Assembly: GCA_029945375.1 (NCBI GenBank)
Contig: CM057066.1
Location: forward strand, 248,001-312,000
Length of the DNA: 64,000 nucleotides
Origin: Agaricus subrufescens
Lineage: Eukaryota > Basidiomycota > Agaricomycetes > Agaricales > Agaricaceae
Direction: 5' to 3'
Position numbers and translations under genes: made by a program. This document shows positions 11,501 through 22,268 of this stretch, one piece after another. Numbering within the stretch: position 1 is the stretch's first letter; every line of letters begins with the position of its first letter. Below the pieces are notes generated by a model that did no database searches, had not been told where the DNA came from, and was given only the letters and a program-made list of their open reading frames with translations.

Positions 11501-12270
11501 GTTACATCTCCGGTCATCAGCCCAACGTCTCCAAATTCCGCAAGCATATCACGATACTTTTGATTACTTAGTGCCTAGGAAAGAACCAAGTAAAAATTTC
11601 GCGGCGCGGGTCTTCAAGCAGGGTAAGCACCTTGATAGGACTTGTATAAATGACTCTCTGTTTTCTATTAAGACACTGGGCAATAGCGTATTCGGCTACG
11701 ACTGTCTTTCCCGCACTAGTATGGGCCGACACTAAGACACTCTCGTTCCGTTGAATCGCATGCACCGACACTCTCTGGAAGGGATCGAGCTCAAATTTGT
11801 ACTCGCGGTCGGGTTTGGCGGGAGGCACATGTTTCGATATTGGAGTGTAATTGAATCCAGGGGGAACCGCAACTTGATGACGGACCTATGGTAAAACAGA
11901 AGCGATGAGAAGAGCATTGGGGGTGTATAGCAAGTAGATGCACCTGATGCCGTAGCTCAAGGCGTGATCCAACCTCGGTCGCAGCTCCAGTCAAGCCAGC
12001 ACTTGCGGCCACTTCGCGTTTAGCCTCAGTCTCGAAATCATCTAAAACAATGGGATTCGGAGAATCCATTCGCGGGCGTTTTTGGTCAGCTTCAATGTTC
12101 AATTCACCATTCGGTGGATTAGCATCGGCTTTTCTTTTGAGATTCGAGGGAGTCGCAGGCCGGTCAGGAGCGGAAGTACTTGCTTCTGGCTCTGGTACAT
12201 CCTGCACCATGGCATCGTCATTGTCGTCGGCAGTAGGATCGAGGAAGGAAAAAAGGTCGTTGGCAGTCAT
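8580..12270 (-). CDS. MTR4: MTR4/Dob1 DExH RNA helicase, nuclear exosome cofactor
   Basis: Ten exons (12270-11944, 11885-11631, 11574-11461, 11411-10964, 10915-10214, 10160-9919, 9866-9498, 9445-9080, 9022-8822, 8762-8580) join in frame to 1068 aa, close to yeast Mtr4 (about 1070). Walker A A-H-T-S-A-G-K-T lies at residues 163-170, D-E-I-H at 254-257, and motif [12 protein letters not shown] at 531-540. The arch/KOW insertion follows (P-G-R-L-V-K-V-K-Y), and the DSHCT-type C-terminus ends S-S-L-Y-L. Mtr4 unwinds RNA in the TRAMP complex and feeds it to the nuclear exosome. An acidic, basic-patched N-terminus of about 110 aa is low complexity. The last intron has donor GC instead of GT. The ATG at 12270 is chosen because upstream codons in frame are not ATG. 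It is a single-copy housekeeping gene between accessory loci. Confidence 0.96.
8763..8821 (-). other. GC-AG intron in MTR4
   Basis: The last MTR4 intron reads GCAAGT at the donor and CAG at the acceptor on the minus strand. Removing it restores the conserved F-S-D-I-L-K / [11 protein letters not shown] junction exactly, and no GT donor nearby keeps the frame. GC-AG introns are a known minor class of U2-type introns. Confidence 0.85.
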
Positions 12271-12693
12271 CAGAATCAAAATGTAAGTAACTTACAAATC
12301 TCGACAAATGGCTGAACGTAAATTAAAACTCCGACCTGACCCGGTTGATCTCAAAACGGAAGCATCAGTATTGTTGGTATCACCAGCCTAATAAGCATGT
12401 TTAGTTTAATCCTGCTGGTCCGGAACAAAATTTTACAATGAAGATAATTAATTTGTGCGTTTAGAGCTGGTTACTCATATTTTTTGAAAGAACAATGGCT
12501 ATCTCTGGTTGAAAATTGAGGGCTAGTACTGGCGTTCGATAGTATAGCGATCTACTCTAATAGCGTAAGTAGTAGATGTAACATGGTTCAGGTAAGACTT
12601 TAAGAACTCGACAATAAAACATGCCCCAAACTGTAACTAAAAATTCTGCATCTATGTAGATATCAACCTAAATAACAGCGAAAACATTGCTGA
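12271..12693. other. intergenic region between MTR4 and the F-box gene
   Basis: AT-rich spacer. The MTR4 promoter should lie immediately above 12270. The 3' UTR of the F-box gene probably extends into its distal half. No gene is seen. Confidence 0.45.
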
Positions 12694-14393
12694 TCAAAAG
12701 TCCCATCGTTTGTACAGTCGAGTATTTTTTGCGCTTGTTATTGCAAGGGGCTCCCGAGAAGCCAACTCCATTGGGGCACAGCGCCTTATATGTGCTGAGA
12801 AAAAAAGTCCGAGTTCTAGCTCCTCTAAAATACTGTATGAAGGTTTGGCAGCGGAATTAGTCGGTAGCTGGAGACGAGATCTCAACAGGCCGATAAATGC
12901 ATCAAATAAGGGCCCTACGGGTATATCAAAATCCAGCACGATCTTTTTTAACTTGGGCAAAAGTTGTGGGGTTGTCGATTGGTCAAGGGTGATCTTTCTG
13001 AGCAAGGACATTAAATGTCCCTCGCTGAGGGACGGCAATACAAATGTCTTGACATCAGGAGTCAAAGTGAGTAAGGAGGGCAGGTGAGGATTCGAGCGAT
13101 TGAGTGATGTGATAGGACATCTCGATATCTGGAGACAACCACGAATAGCTTCCAACTCCCTATCGCCGCATGCGCCGTTAATTTCTAGCACTGATAATCT
13201 GGGGGCTTCAAGGGACTCGAAAAGCTGTGAGGTAGCAGGACCATTAGCATGATGGTTTTCATCCAAGAAAACTTTTATTTTTCGAAGGTTCAAAACCGCA
13301 TAGCGGGCCGTCACCGAGATCGTTACATTTGACATCATTATCATAAATGTTATGTTAGTAAACACCAATGTCTTGATATCAGGGACCAAGCTGAGCAGAG
13401 AGGACAGACGAGGGGTCGGCAAATCAAGAGACGAGTTTGAACAATTTGACCTTTGAAGACAACCTCGAATAGCTTCCACCTCTTCATCGCCACATACCCC
13501 ATTGACCTCTAACACTGATAGTCGGGGGGCCTTAAGAATCCGAAAGAAGTTAGAGGTGAAAGGACGACCGGCATGGTAATTCTTTTTGTAATAACTCGCC
13601 CAAATAAGCCGCTGAAGCTGCGAAAGTTCCAATACTGATGGCCCTCCCGGACCGGAATAAGTGTACGATATGGAGTAGTCGAGAGTGACGAGACTCGATG
13701 TGTGTTTAAGGATATCAATCAAGTCGTCGAGGCGGCCAGAGTACACACCTATCTGGAGATGAGATATCTGAAACCACGGGATCCCAACCCCACTAAGACG
13801 TTGGGAGTGGTTTGGAATGGAGTTGAGAGAAACGTGTGATAGTAGAGGCGAATCCTGAAACAACCCTACCTACCCGCTCTTCCTCTCGCTCATGCAGTTC
13901 ACCGTCGATGCAAAGACGGCGAAGACGAGTATACTGAGCGGGAGAGTTGGAGAGATATGATAACAGGGTGTCGGGAGAGACACGAATGGTGACGGTTTCC
14001 CATTGCTGGGCGTGCTCCATCAACAATTTCACGCCGCGGCGAATGCTGGAGTTGGACTCGACGGCCCTCTATCGCTGATAATTAGTTCGATGGTGAGAGC
14101 ATGGATACACGTACGATCGAGGCAAAGCTTCAACGCTGAAAACAAGGCATTTTGCACTTATGGCCAGTGTATTTGTTGGGAATGATTTTGAGGGAAATAT
14201 CAGACCAGATGCACGGAGTCGGAAAGACTACATCTCGCCATTTGTTGCAAACTAGAGCTAGATCCCAAGGGCTCTGGGATTCAGGAGCGGCAAAATGGCG
14301 TTGATGTATGTAAAGTTCAATGTATCCAGCCGCCTGAGAGAGAATTTCACCCAATATCTCTACCGGGAGTCGACTAGAAGGGTTTTTCAACAT
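12694..14393 (-). pseudogene. F-box protein with a probable frameshift
   Basis: The first exon (from the ATG at 14393) opens with an F-box pattern: S-S-R-L-P-V-E-I-L-G-E-I-L near the N-terminus, then L-A-L-V-C-N-K-W-R-D-V. Two short introns are likely near 14140-14165 and 14060-14105. The rest is long, leucine-rich and irregular, with two similar stretches (L-S-V-L-E-V/I-N-G-x-C-G-D), as in basidiomycete F-box proteins with degenerate leucine-rich repeats. These proteins act as SCF ubiquitin-ligase substrate adaptors. Near 13865-13885 the frame changes: the upstream frame runs on to a stop at 13793, and the downstream frame is closed by TAG at 13870. The only intron-like stretch there is 19 nt, which is too short. 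A one-base insertion in a GGG run explains it best, so this is a pseudogene or a sequence error. Confidence 0.7.
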
Positions 14394-15519
14394 GGTGGGA
14401 GCCAACAGCCGAGTCCTTCTAACTCTCCTCCGTTATTATAGTAATTCAACGTAACAAATACGATTCGCTCAGACTCACTGTTTACACACTGGCAGGGAAT
14501 CGACCTCGTCCAAGTGTGATCAAGGGTGCATGCAACCTGCCGTTGGTGGTAGTAAGGAAGGAGGTTTCTGCGTGGGCCAATTCATGTTGAGTTTAATAGT
14601 GCTGATGCTGAATGAGTCAATCGCCGGCAAGGCCAGTGAGAGAGACAGCAATAAATGCAATAATGTAAAAACGGATACAAATAGCAACTCGCTGATCACG
14701 GATCCAACGATCACATTTCTATTTTCTACCATTTGGCTGTCCAGGATCTCCAGGCGGCAACAACCTGACAACAACTCTTTTGGGTAGCTTAAGCGCATGA
14801 CTATACCTCTGACGAGCAACTTTGTCGCTCCCTCATGTGCGCAATAACGGACATATCATGACTTACACGGAATCGGTAGCAGCTGTTGGAATGACACGTT
14901 CCTCAGGCTAATCTCGTCCGCTTAGCCACTTCTAATTTGTGCGGCAGGAAAGACAATTGAGGAGGTGAATCTGAATAATTTGTTAACGACACAGCGCATG
15001 GACCTCATCAACTTTCCTGTGCCTTGGCTATGCTGGACTTGCATTAATTGTTCCACTTTGAGGGTATGATTTTAAACACCGCTCCCCCTTTGTGTCGATT
15101 TCTTATGTTTCTCCTCTTTATCATTCATTAAAAATGCACGGCATGACGACGTTCTTCTATGGTCAACTGCGGACTCCAGAATCAACAACAATGCGCCAAA
15201 TGCAATCAACGGCTTATTAGGTCCTGCTGTGCTATTGTCCTTTTTGCCTCAGCACAAGACGCTCTATGTCCAGAGGTGATGCTACGGCAGGAACTGATCA
15301 CCCACCCCTGTTGCACTATTTTGACGCTGGGCTCACATTGCACGGCGTGTTGCTGGCGATTTTTGTGGCGCATTATAGTAGAATCGCTGCATTGACCGTA
15401 TAGAACGTTGTTGTTCCGTGGTGCGCCACAAGGTATAGCCTATTTTTGTTCGGCACCAAAGGTATATAATCAGCCACTTGGAAGCTTTTGCTCCCTTCTA
15501 CGACTCAATTTCAACACCT
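14394..15519. other. intergenic region with a TATA box near its right end
   Basis: About 1.1 kb between the minus-strand F-box gene and the plus-strand small gene at 15520. Open frames here are short and show no homology. A TATATAA box at about 15463-15469 lies roughly 50 bp before the ATG of the next gene and is a plausible core promoter. Confidence 0.5.
15461..15470 (+). promoter_or_regulatory. TATA box upstream of the 15520 gene
   Basis: GGTATATAAT lies about 50 nt upstream of the ATG at 15520, a usual distance in compact fungal promoters. Confidence 0.5.
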
Positions 15520-16504
15520 ATGGCTAGATTGCGTGAGTCCTCATTTGTCGAATCATCACCGGAATCTGTCTCATGTACGTAGCTGATATAACAGAAGTTG
15601 TTAGCGAACAAACTCTCCAGCTGTTATCCTGTCCCGACAGCTTTGTGTCAATACCATGCATCAATATAGCTGCAAAGATTGCCCTAAGAATTTTTTCAAT
15701 GACTCAGGTTTGGTTCGTGCTTATTATCATGATTCGAATCTGACCCTTGTACGACAATAACCAGAAAGCGAAATCTAACCGAAAGAAATTCATTGCATTA
15801 GGGGAGGAAATGTGCCAGATGATGACTGACATCATTCGCAAGGTGAATGCGGCGGAACAACCTGACAGCCAAGCCAACATGACATCATTGCAAGAAGATT
15901 GTCGTGACTTGTTATTGTACACCTGTTTTCTTCACGAACGATAATCGGATGAAACTGACTCGCATCTGTTTTACAGAGTAGTGGAAGGTATCGAAACAAG
16001 AGTAGAAAAGCGCATGAACCGACAGTTTCTTGGAAGGGTGTTGGGCAGTCGATCCGATGCAAGTGCCATAGAAGACTGCCGCGCTCTCCTGAAGGATGCA
16101 TTAGATAAATTCACGGTAAGTCCTTTCAGAGTAAGAATCGTGTTTTATGATCATTAGCTCTAACGATTGCTTCAAAGGTTTGCAGTCAGATCGAAGTACG
16201 AAAAGGAGTTGACGACATAAACGATAAGCTCGACCGTTTAACTGGACGCGTCAATGACACTCAGCAAACTACTAATCAGTACGTCGGTGGTAGTGCCTAC
16301 AGTTGTAACGAAGACAACTCAGTAGCGATTACTGGAACGGGGAATTCTGTTAATGTTAGTGTCTTGAGGCCTGCCCCTCAATCAATCCCCCACCAGATGT
16401 GCATGCCCCTTCAGCCTTGCTTTCCTTACTCACAGCCACAAAACATATCACAACAGCCACACTTCTCTTACATACCAGCGTATTACTCGTATCCTCAGCA
16501 GTGA
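15520..16504 (+). CDS. small helical cell-death/STAND-N-like protein with an amyloid-like tail
   Basis: Five exons (15520-15532, 15583-15707, 15765-15916, 15977-16115, 16178-16504) with GT-AG introns and consistent phases give 251 aa. Residues about 10-165 are predicted helical and follow a pattern common in Agaricomycete proteins that resemble the N-terminal helical bundle of MLKL/HeLo-type cell-death proteins: hydrophobic I-P-C-I-N-I-A-A-K-I-A-L, then M-T-Q-K-A-K-S-N-R-K-K-F-I-A-L, then E-D-C-R-A-L-L-K-D-A-L-D-K-F. Residues about 170-205 are Asn/Gly/Thr/Val-rich (S-V-A-I-T-G-T-G-N-S-V-N-V). The last 45 residues are rich in Pro, Gln and Tyr. There is no NTPase domain, so it could be a stand-alone effector or adaptor. 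It sits at the left edge of the NACHT array, with no NACHT gene directly adjoining. The gene model is firm; the functional class is inference from pattern. Confidence 0.7.
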
Positions 16505-19430
16505 TGTATTAAAAGTCAGCTTTCGTACTAGTGTCTTGCATTTAATCTAAATCTTATCTGCTTCTAATCATCGAAAGCGGGATTTCAATTTTATCACTAC
16601 TCTCTGGAATATGATAATATGTAGGTGCTTTTTGCGGAAACGTGTTATTTCAATTGGCTGTCACTATCCCGCAAGTGGATAAACAATGGGAAAGGGGGAT
16701 AGTTCTATTTACACTTTTTACAATGTTGCGCTTCGCTGAACTCGAGGACCTAGTCAATTATTTTGCACAGATAAACGTATCGTAAGGAAAATTCGGGAAA
16801 TTCTGGGCATGAGGTGGTCGAGAGGTCACGGTACAACGCATCACAAGGTTGTCACACATTCTCCATGTCGCGCCAACATTTCGGTATTCCTCGTCATTCT
16901 GCATTGTTTGTATTATCGGAGTTGGACGGAAAAGTTGACCACGGTGTTACAGATGGTGGCACAGCACACCTGATCTCGTTAATTCTGCGTATGCGTGATT
17001 GAGAGCCAGCCGTTTCATTGTCACTCCATCGCATTATTTCAGATGTTTCGATCAGCGTAAACGGAGAGTATCTTCGGAAATTGTAGAGGCATGAGCCGAG
17101 GTCACCAGAATCCAGGGGCATGGCGAAAGCACCATCACGGGTAGTAATTTGTTAAAGGCCATACCATCCTTAGTCCCAAGTTTTGACCGTACCAAAACTT
17201 GACAGCTTTCCCGAAGGTCATTGCCAGGATAGAGCGACTTCAGATATCAGTTGTCCATGCCATCTAGCCTTCTTGGTCTAGTCAAAGCAACCCCTCTCTG
17301 CGGGGAAACACCCTTTCGACGAGATGTCGCGAGACACCGTATCCCTCCACTCGGAATGCTCTCATCTCTCCTCAACTAATTCAAATTGGCAGACGACGCG
17401 AGATGGATATAGGCACGTGGAGTTCAGCGTAACATTTGTGTCAGATGGGAGCTCAATATCGTCAAGATGAGAAAATCCTTTAGAAAGAGTTGACTAGTAA
17501 AGAGCCTGTCGTCGTAGTCAACATGTTGTGTATCGCTGACGGTAGCCACAAAGCATGCAGACACGAACCTGATAGTTTCCGCGTGTTGAAAGAACAATGT
17601 GATGTTTTGAACTGCAGCCCTGGCAGTGGCAGAGCCGTGGACACTCTGACACGCTCCGAATGGCAATCGTGCGGTAACGATAAGAGTTAATGTATACGTC
17701 CATTCAAGAGTGTACGGTGAGTGCGTGAGCCCCGAGTGGCATTGAGGCAAGCGGTCCATATAGGTCGAATAGCGGAACCATAGTGGCACCCGTCACAAGG
17801 ATGTCACATCTCTCTCTCTTGTACGTGAACAAATTCATATTCTTCCTCATTTTCTGGGTCTTTATTGCCGGACATGGACGGAAAAGCCGATGATGGCACT
17901 ACAGATAATAGTACCACCAATTTCGTTCCACCGCTTTTCCATTGTCACGAGCGAGAGCGTCCCGGATTGCTGTCACCTGTCACGCTCTCTCTTCGCCGGC
18001 GTAGAGGCTGGACTGGAGGTGAGCGATCGAAGCATGCACAAGACTCTTTGTTTCGATCTGTGCATACGAAAGTAGCAAGAGAAAGCGACGGGAAGGTAGT
18101 GGATGGGGAGTGTCGTTGCCAAACCTATCATGTGGATAAGGCACATCCATAAATTCAAAGATGCAAAACAGTGGCTCGAAGCTGGTTGGATGGGAGAAGA
18201 GCAGTGGTGGCCAGAAAACTTTTGTTACTTTGAGCTTGTACCCTGGGAACCGGAGAGGTTGATGCCACGACAGGTGGGATAAGTAACAGAGCAGTCGTTC
18301 TAGCATGGAGGGAAGTTCTGGATGTTAGGGGCGGGTAAAGCTGACACAAGGGTCGCGATACACGCGCAGGTACGAAGGGAAGAGTTTAGGTTGGGGAGAT
18401 TGTGTCTAAACTATGTTTTCCGGCGGCAGGTGTTCGCGGAAAATACGCTGCCACAATCGTGATCCTAGGTCGTTAAGAAAACAGTGAGCAGGGGAAGTAG
18501 GGGGAGTTGATATCAAAGATACAACATACCGAAGAAAACTGGTTCATCAATACAACTCAACACAGCATCATGGTATACAGCGGTGTCCTGGAGAACCACA
18601 AGATGTTCGGTGTAGCCAGGTTCTGAGCAGAGGCGACATGTGAATTTTAACCTGAACCTGTGCGCAAGTTCCAATCTCTTTCATTGGTAAAGGCATCAAT
18701 GTCAAAGTGTAGTTGCGATTGTAACAAATGTGACGCTTCTAGTCTCACTGTCTGATATGCCTGAATCAGAAAGGCGACTTGTTAGCTTTTTCGGAGATCC
18801 GTTAACACTATAGCATATGAGCGTACCTAGCATCTCCAATCCGCACCTCAGCACGCTCTTCAGTAACTCATTTGGTCCAAACTCGTGCTTGCACGACAGC
18901 AAAGGTGAACTCTAGTCGTCCTTCTGGCCAGAACTTCCCATCTTCGTTTGTTGCACGACACCACAGATGAACATTTTGTCCGCTGCTGTTGACACCGCAA
19001 TCAGAGGTAGGAAATTCTCATACAGTTACCACGTCCTTATTGTTGTTTCGCACCCGAACTGGCATATAATTCTTGCTTGAGGATAGAGCGAAAGATAGAT
19101 GATGAGAATGTAGTGTGTGGCACGAAGCATAGCTCTCCAACTAGATGTCTGTTCCGACAGGTTGACAATCAACTGCACGCAGACTGAGGAGCACATACCA
19201 TTAAATGGTTGTTATCAAGGGCACTGTCGGGTGGATCCACATTTCCGACGTGACACTGGGTCAACGTAGACCACGGGAAATTGAAGAACAAAGGAGATTT
19301 GAGACAGGTGTGCAGCCGGCATTCCACATGTTCTCGTTCAAGGGTTCAGTATTGTGGGGCCGAGAGGCCGGGTTGAAGGAGAACCGAATGGCGAGCGTTG
19401 TTGCGGTTGAAGCTAAGTAAGGTCCATGAC
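16505..19430. pseudogene. module X, copy X1 (decayed, with an extra partial block)
   Basis: This stretch is similar in order and sequence to four other places in the window (X2-X5). Recognisable blocks are: a GGACATGGACGGAAAAGC-type block near 17865-17890, with a second, more diverged copy near 16885-16935; the block with CTAGCCTTCTTGGTCTA near 17268; and a minus-strand block near 18560-18610 that translates as V-Y-H-D-A-V-L-S-C-I-D-E. Frames are full of stops, and I could not assemble a gene or recognise a family. Best described as relics of an unidentified, probably minus-strand, multi-exon gene belonging to the repeat unit. Confidence 0.55.
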
Positions 19431-22150
19431 TGGTGGCGATGGTGATGGAGAGCGTTTCCCTGATATTGCTATTCTCCTCGAAAATCTAAATGTGCGCCGT
19501 GTTACACTCACGATGGCAGCACATTTCTGGTCGGAGACACTCAGGGTGAGCAAGCCATTTTCAAAGCATGCGCTGACAAACTCACCACAATCCCATCTAT
19601 ACATCGTTCCGATTCGAACGATGGTGGTAGCAAGAATGAAAGGGAAGGAGTTTGTCGCGTCGACTCGGTCGGATCAGATGGATCCCATCGTGGTGGGCAA
19701 AGAAGTCACACCGCTCTCACCTCAACCCGGCATCCCGGCAATTTGTATTCACTCGTTCCTTGGCCAGCTTCAGATAGCGCGGCTCAATGTATCTGCTTCC
19801 TCGCGGATGAATACGGCTGCCCATTTCAAATCTCTAAATGGCAGCAATCACAATTCCATCCTCGTGACTCCTAAAGTTCCCTCCAACAGGCAGTCTGTCC
19901 TTTTGGGATTCGGCTAGTCTATGTCCCCCCTCTACTGCGACGCCAAACATGAGGTGATTACTCCAGGTGTTGAAGACATCCTCCTCAATCTTACAAAAAA
20001 CGGTGGCATGGGAAGCCAAATGACCGCCTTTCCTCCCAGGGCATTCCTAATGCTTTTGTCTTCCTCATCCCGGTGCTTGCCCTTTTGTGCTTCCAGATCG
20101 GTGTGAATGTACTCCTCAATAACATGGGTATGTTCTCCAAGATCTCCTTGTGCATTCGTATCTCACTCTCTCCCCTCCAAGACATTCACCAACCTCATTC
20201 CGACTCCCAACACCATGGGTCGTGACATTGCCAAAGAAACTTAACCCCGTACTAGTTTCCGTGGTGAAGACTTGTATGATGAGCTCTACAAGGACGGCAG
20301 ATTGCACCATCTGAACAATAGCCCCTTTTCGGAGGCTTCTGGCTTCTGGTATACTCGAAATCACAGATTTGGAGTGGTATTATCCCCAACAAATCATCAC
20401 CTACAACGGCGCCTCGTCATAACCCTTGATTCAGCCGCCTCTTTTAACCTTACTCTTACCTTCGTCAGCACCACTTCCATTCTCAGTGCTCTGTCTAGGC
20501 AACAGCATAACGTCGACTTGTCTGTTCATTTCTGCCAGCAATTACAGCTTGGGTTGTCATAAAGGGGCGCCTCCATCATAGGACAATTCCTCCTGTACTC
20601 AACGTTACATCGAAGTTGAAGCGGTTTTCTGTAGCATCGGACGAATTTCCCAAGCATATGTTAGAACTTTCCCCGTACCTTCTTTCATAGTGTGTGTGAG
20701 CTGACCATACTTCTGATAGTGACCCGGTGCTTGAACAATTGAAACTTGGCAAGGCTAGGATGTAGAGCAACTACTGACAAAATGTAGAGCAACTACCGAC
20801 AGAATGCAGCCATACAATTATGTTTCGTGTGATGGGGAACGTTCCCTAATCGGACAAATCCTGCCAGTGTGTATACTGCGGTAGCTTCATGGCGAAAATG
20901 TGGGGGAAACTTAACTGTTTTGGGTTGATCACCGGGGTGGAGTGTCGTACGTCCCTCGTCTGATTTCTACATTCCTGCCTAATATTTCTCAGAGCGTTTT
21001 TATGCTTCAATGCAGCTCATCTGGGTCTTATTTACACCAAAGCCCGAGGAGCGTCTGAAATTCATATCTTTGAAGTCGAAATCAACAGCACGTGCGGCTT
21101 GACTCAAGTCACTTCTCAATCTGTCCTTCATACCGTTCACTCACGATTATGAATACAACGCCAATGCCTTGACCATTTCCAATCCTTCGCCAGCTATTCC
21201 CAACGACTATCATGATCTGGCTATACAGCAAACTATTTCGGGATTGACGCAGGTTCCGAGTGATATGTTACAAGGATGGGTACAACTTGGTCAAGCTAAG
21301 CCTTTCAAGCTTTTCGCGCTCGAGTGTTGGTCAGATCTGAATGATCCGGGTTCGGGGTATATCCAATAGAGTGTGGATGGGAAATTGTCCTATAAGATGG
21401 ATGCTCCTGTCGTTGTATGGCCAGATCCCGAGGCTCATGGGGGTTCAAGCGTCGGACAGAGGTTGATCGCTGTTGAACCCATGTCCATGTGCTCAACTTG
21501 GGTATCTCACGTACGTTGGCAGCCTGAGTCTATTCAAATTAAGATACTGACCCTCTCTAGAAACAAACTAGCAGACGATTGACACATCGACGCTATCATT
21601 CCCCACCAAGTCCCTCATTAAGTATGTAAGGGTTTGTAAGAGGAAGGACTCGATCAATACGTGTTACGACCCTAAGGAATTCCCGACCACAGGTTACTGT
21701 ATATCGCGAGTCATTGATGCTTACGAAGGTGAGTAGTTGTTCTTTGGTTTCTTGGTTGTTTATTCCAGTTGTCGTGTACTTGTGGGGCTATCCACATACC
21801 TTCGACATCGCCTTGACACCACTCGGCCTCACCAGCATGTTCTGCATCGGAAACGATTCTTCGTTTCCCAGCCTGACGATCTCTCAATTTTGCTCCTCTC
21901 CCTATCTGTTTACTCAATGCACACACTAACTTTGTCATGTTCTATGTTATGTCCCGACCAAAATGCTACTGCGTGGTCTTATGTGCAGCCGAGGATAAAC
22001 TCTACGACAGATCGTGCTAGTACTGCATACCGTTCACAGACACTTTATCTGACACTATCCCTTATCCTCATTGCTCACACTCGGGGCCATTCTTTGTCTT
22101 TTTACTATCTAGATATCACTGAGGTTCTATTGTCTGTTTTCTGTACAGAT
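19431..22150 (+). pseudogene. KRE6-1: relic of a KRE6/SKN1 beta-glucan synthesis protein
   Basis: Plus-strand fragments in shifting frames match KRE6/SKN1 (GH16-like type II membrane proteins of beta-1,6-glucan synthesis). In order they are: a hydrophobic anchor near 20040-20110, the D-L-E-W-Y-Y-P-Q-Q-I-I-T segment near 20370, the catalytic region near 21050-21085, A-I-Q-Q-T-I-S-G-L-T with D-M-L-Q-G near 21220-21275, Q-R-L-I-A-V-E-P-M near 21460, and the C-terminal I-D-T-S-T-L block near 21580. The catalytic motif reads E-I-H-I-F-E where the family has E-I-D-I-F-E. There are many stops and frameshifts, so it cannot make a full protein. It converges on NACHT-B, with about 120 bp between the relic end and the NACHT stop. 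This is the long type, like KRE6-3. Confidence 0.8.
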
Positions 22151-22268
22151 TCACGATCAACAAGATATACAATGATATTCCTACAAAGCATATTTTTATC
22201 TCATAACAATTTCGAAACCAACAAAGAAATTGGTAACAAAAGAAGGAACAGCCAGGAAGAAATTCAGA

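Noticed and set aside
12710..13087. 125-codon plus-strand open frame
   Set aside because: Antisense to the F-box gene exon, whose leucine-rich pattern and F-box give the true strand.
13866..13884. A 19-nt intron in the F-box gene
   Set aside because: Far below the usual minimum intron size here (about 45-60 nt); a one-base indel explains the frames better.
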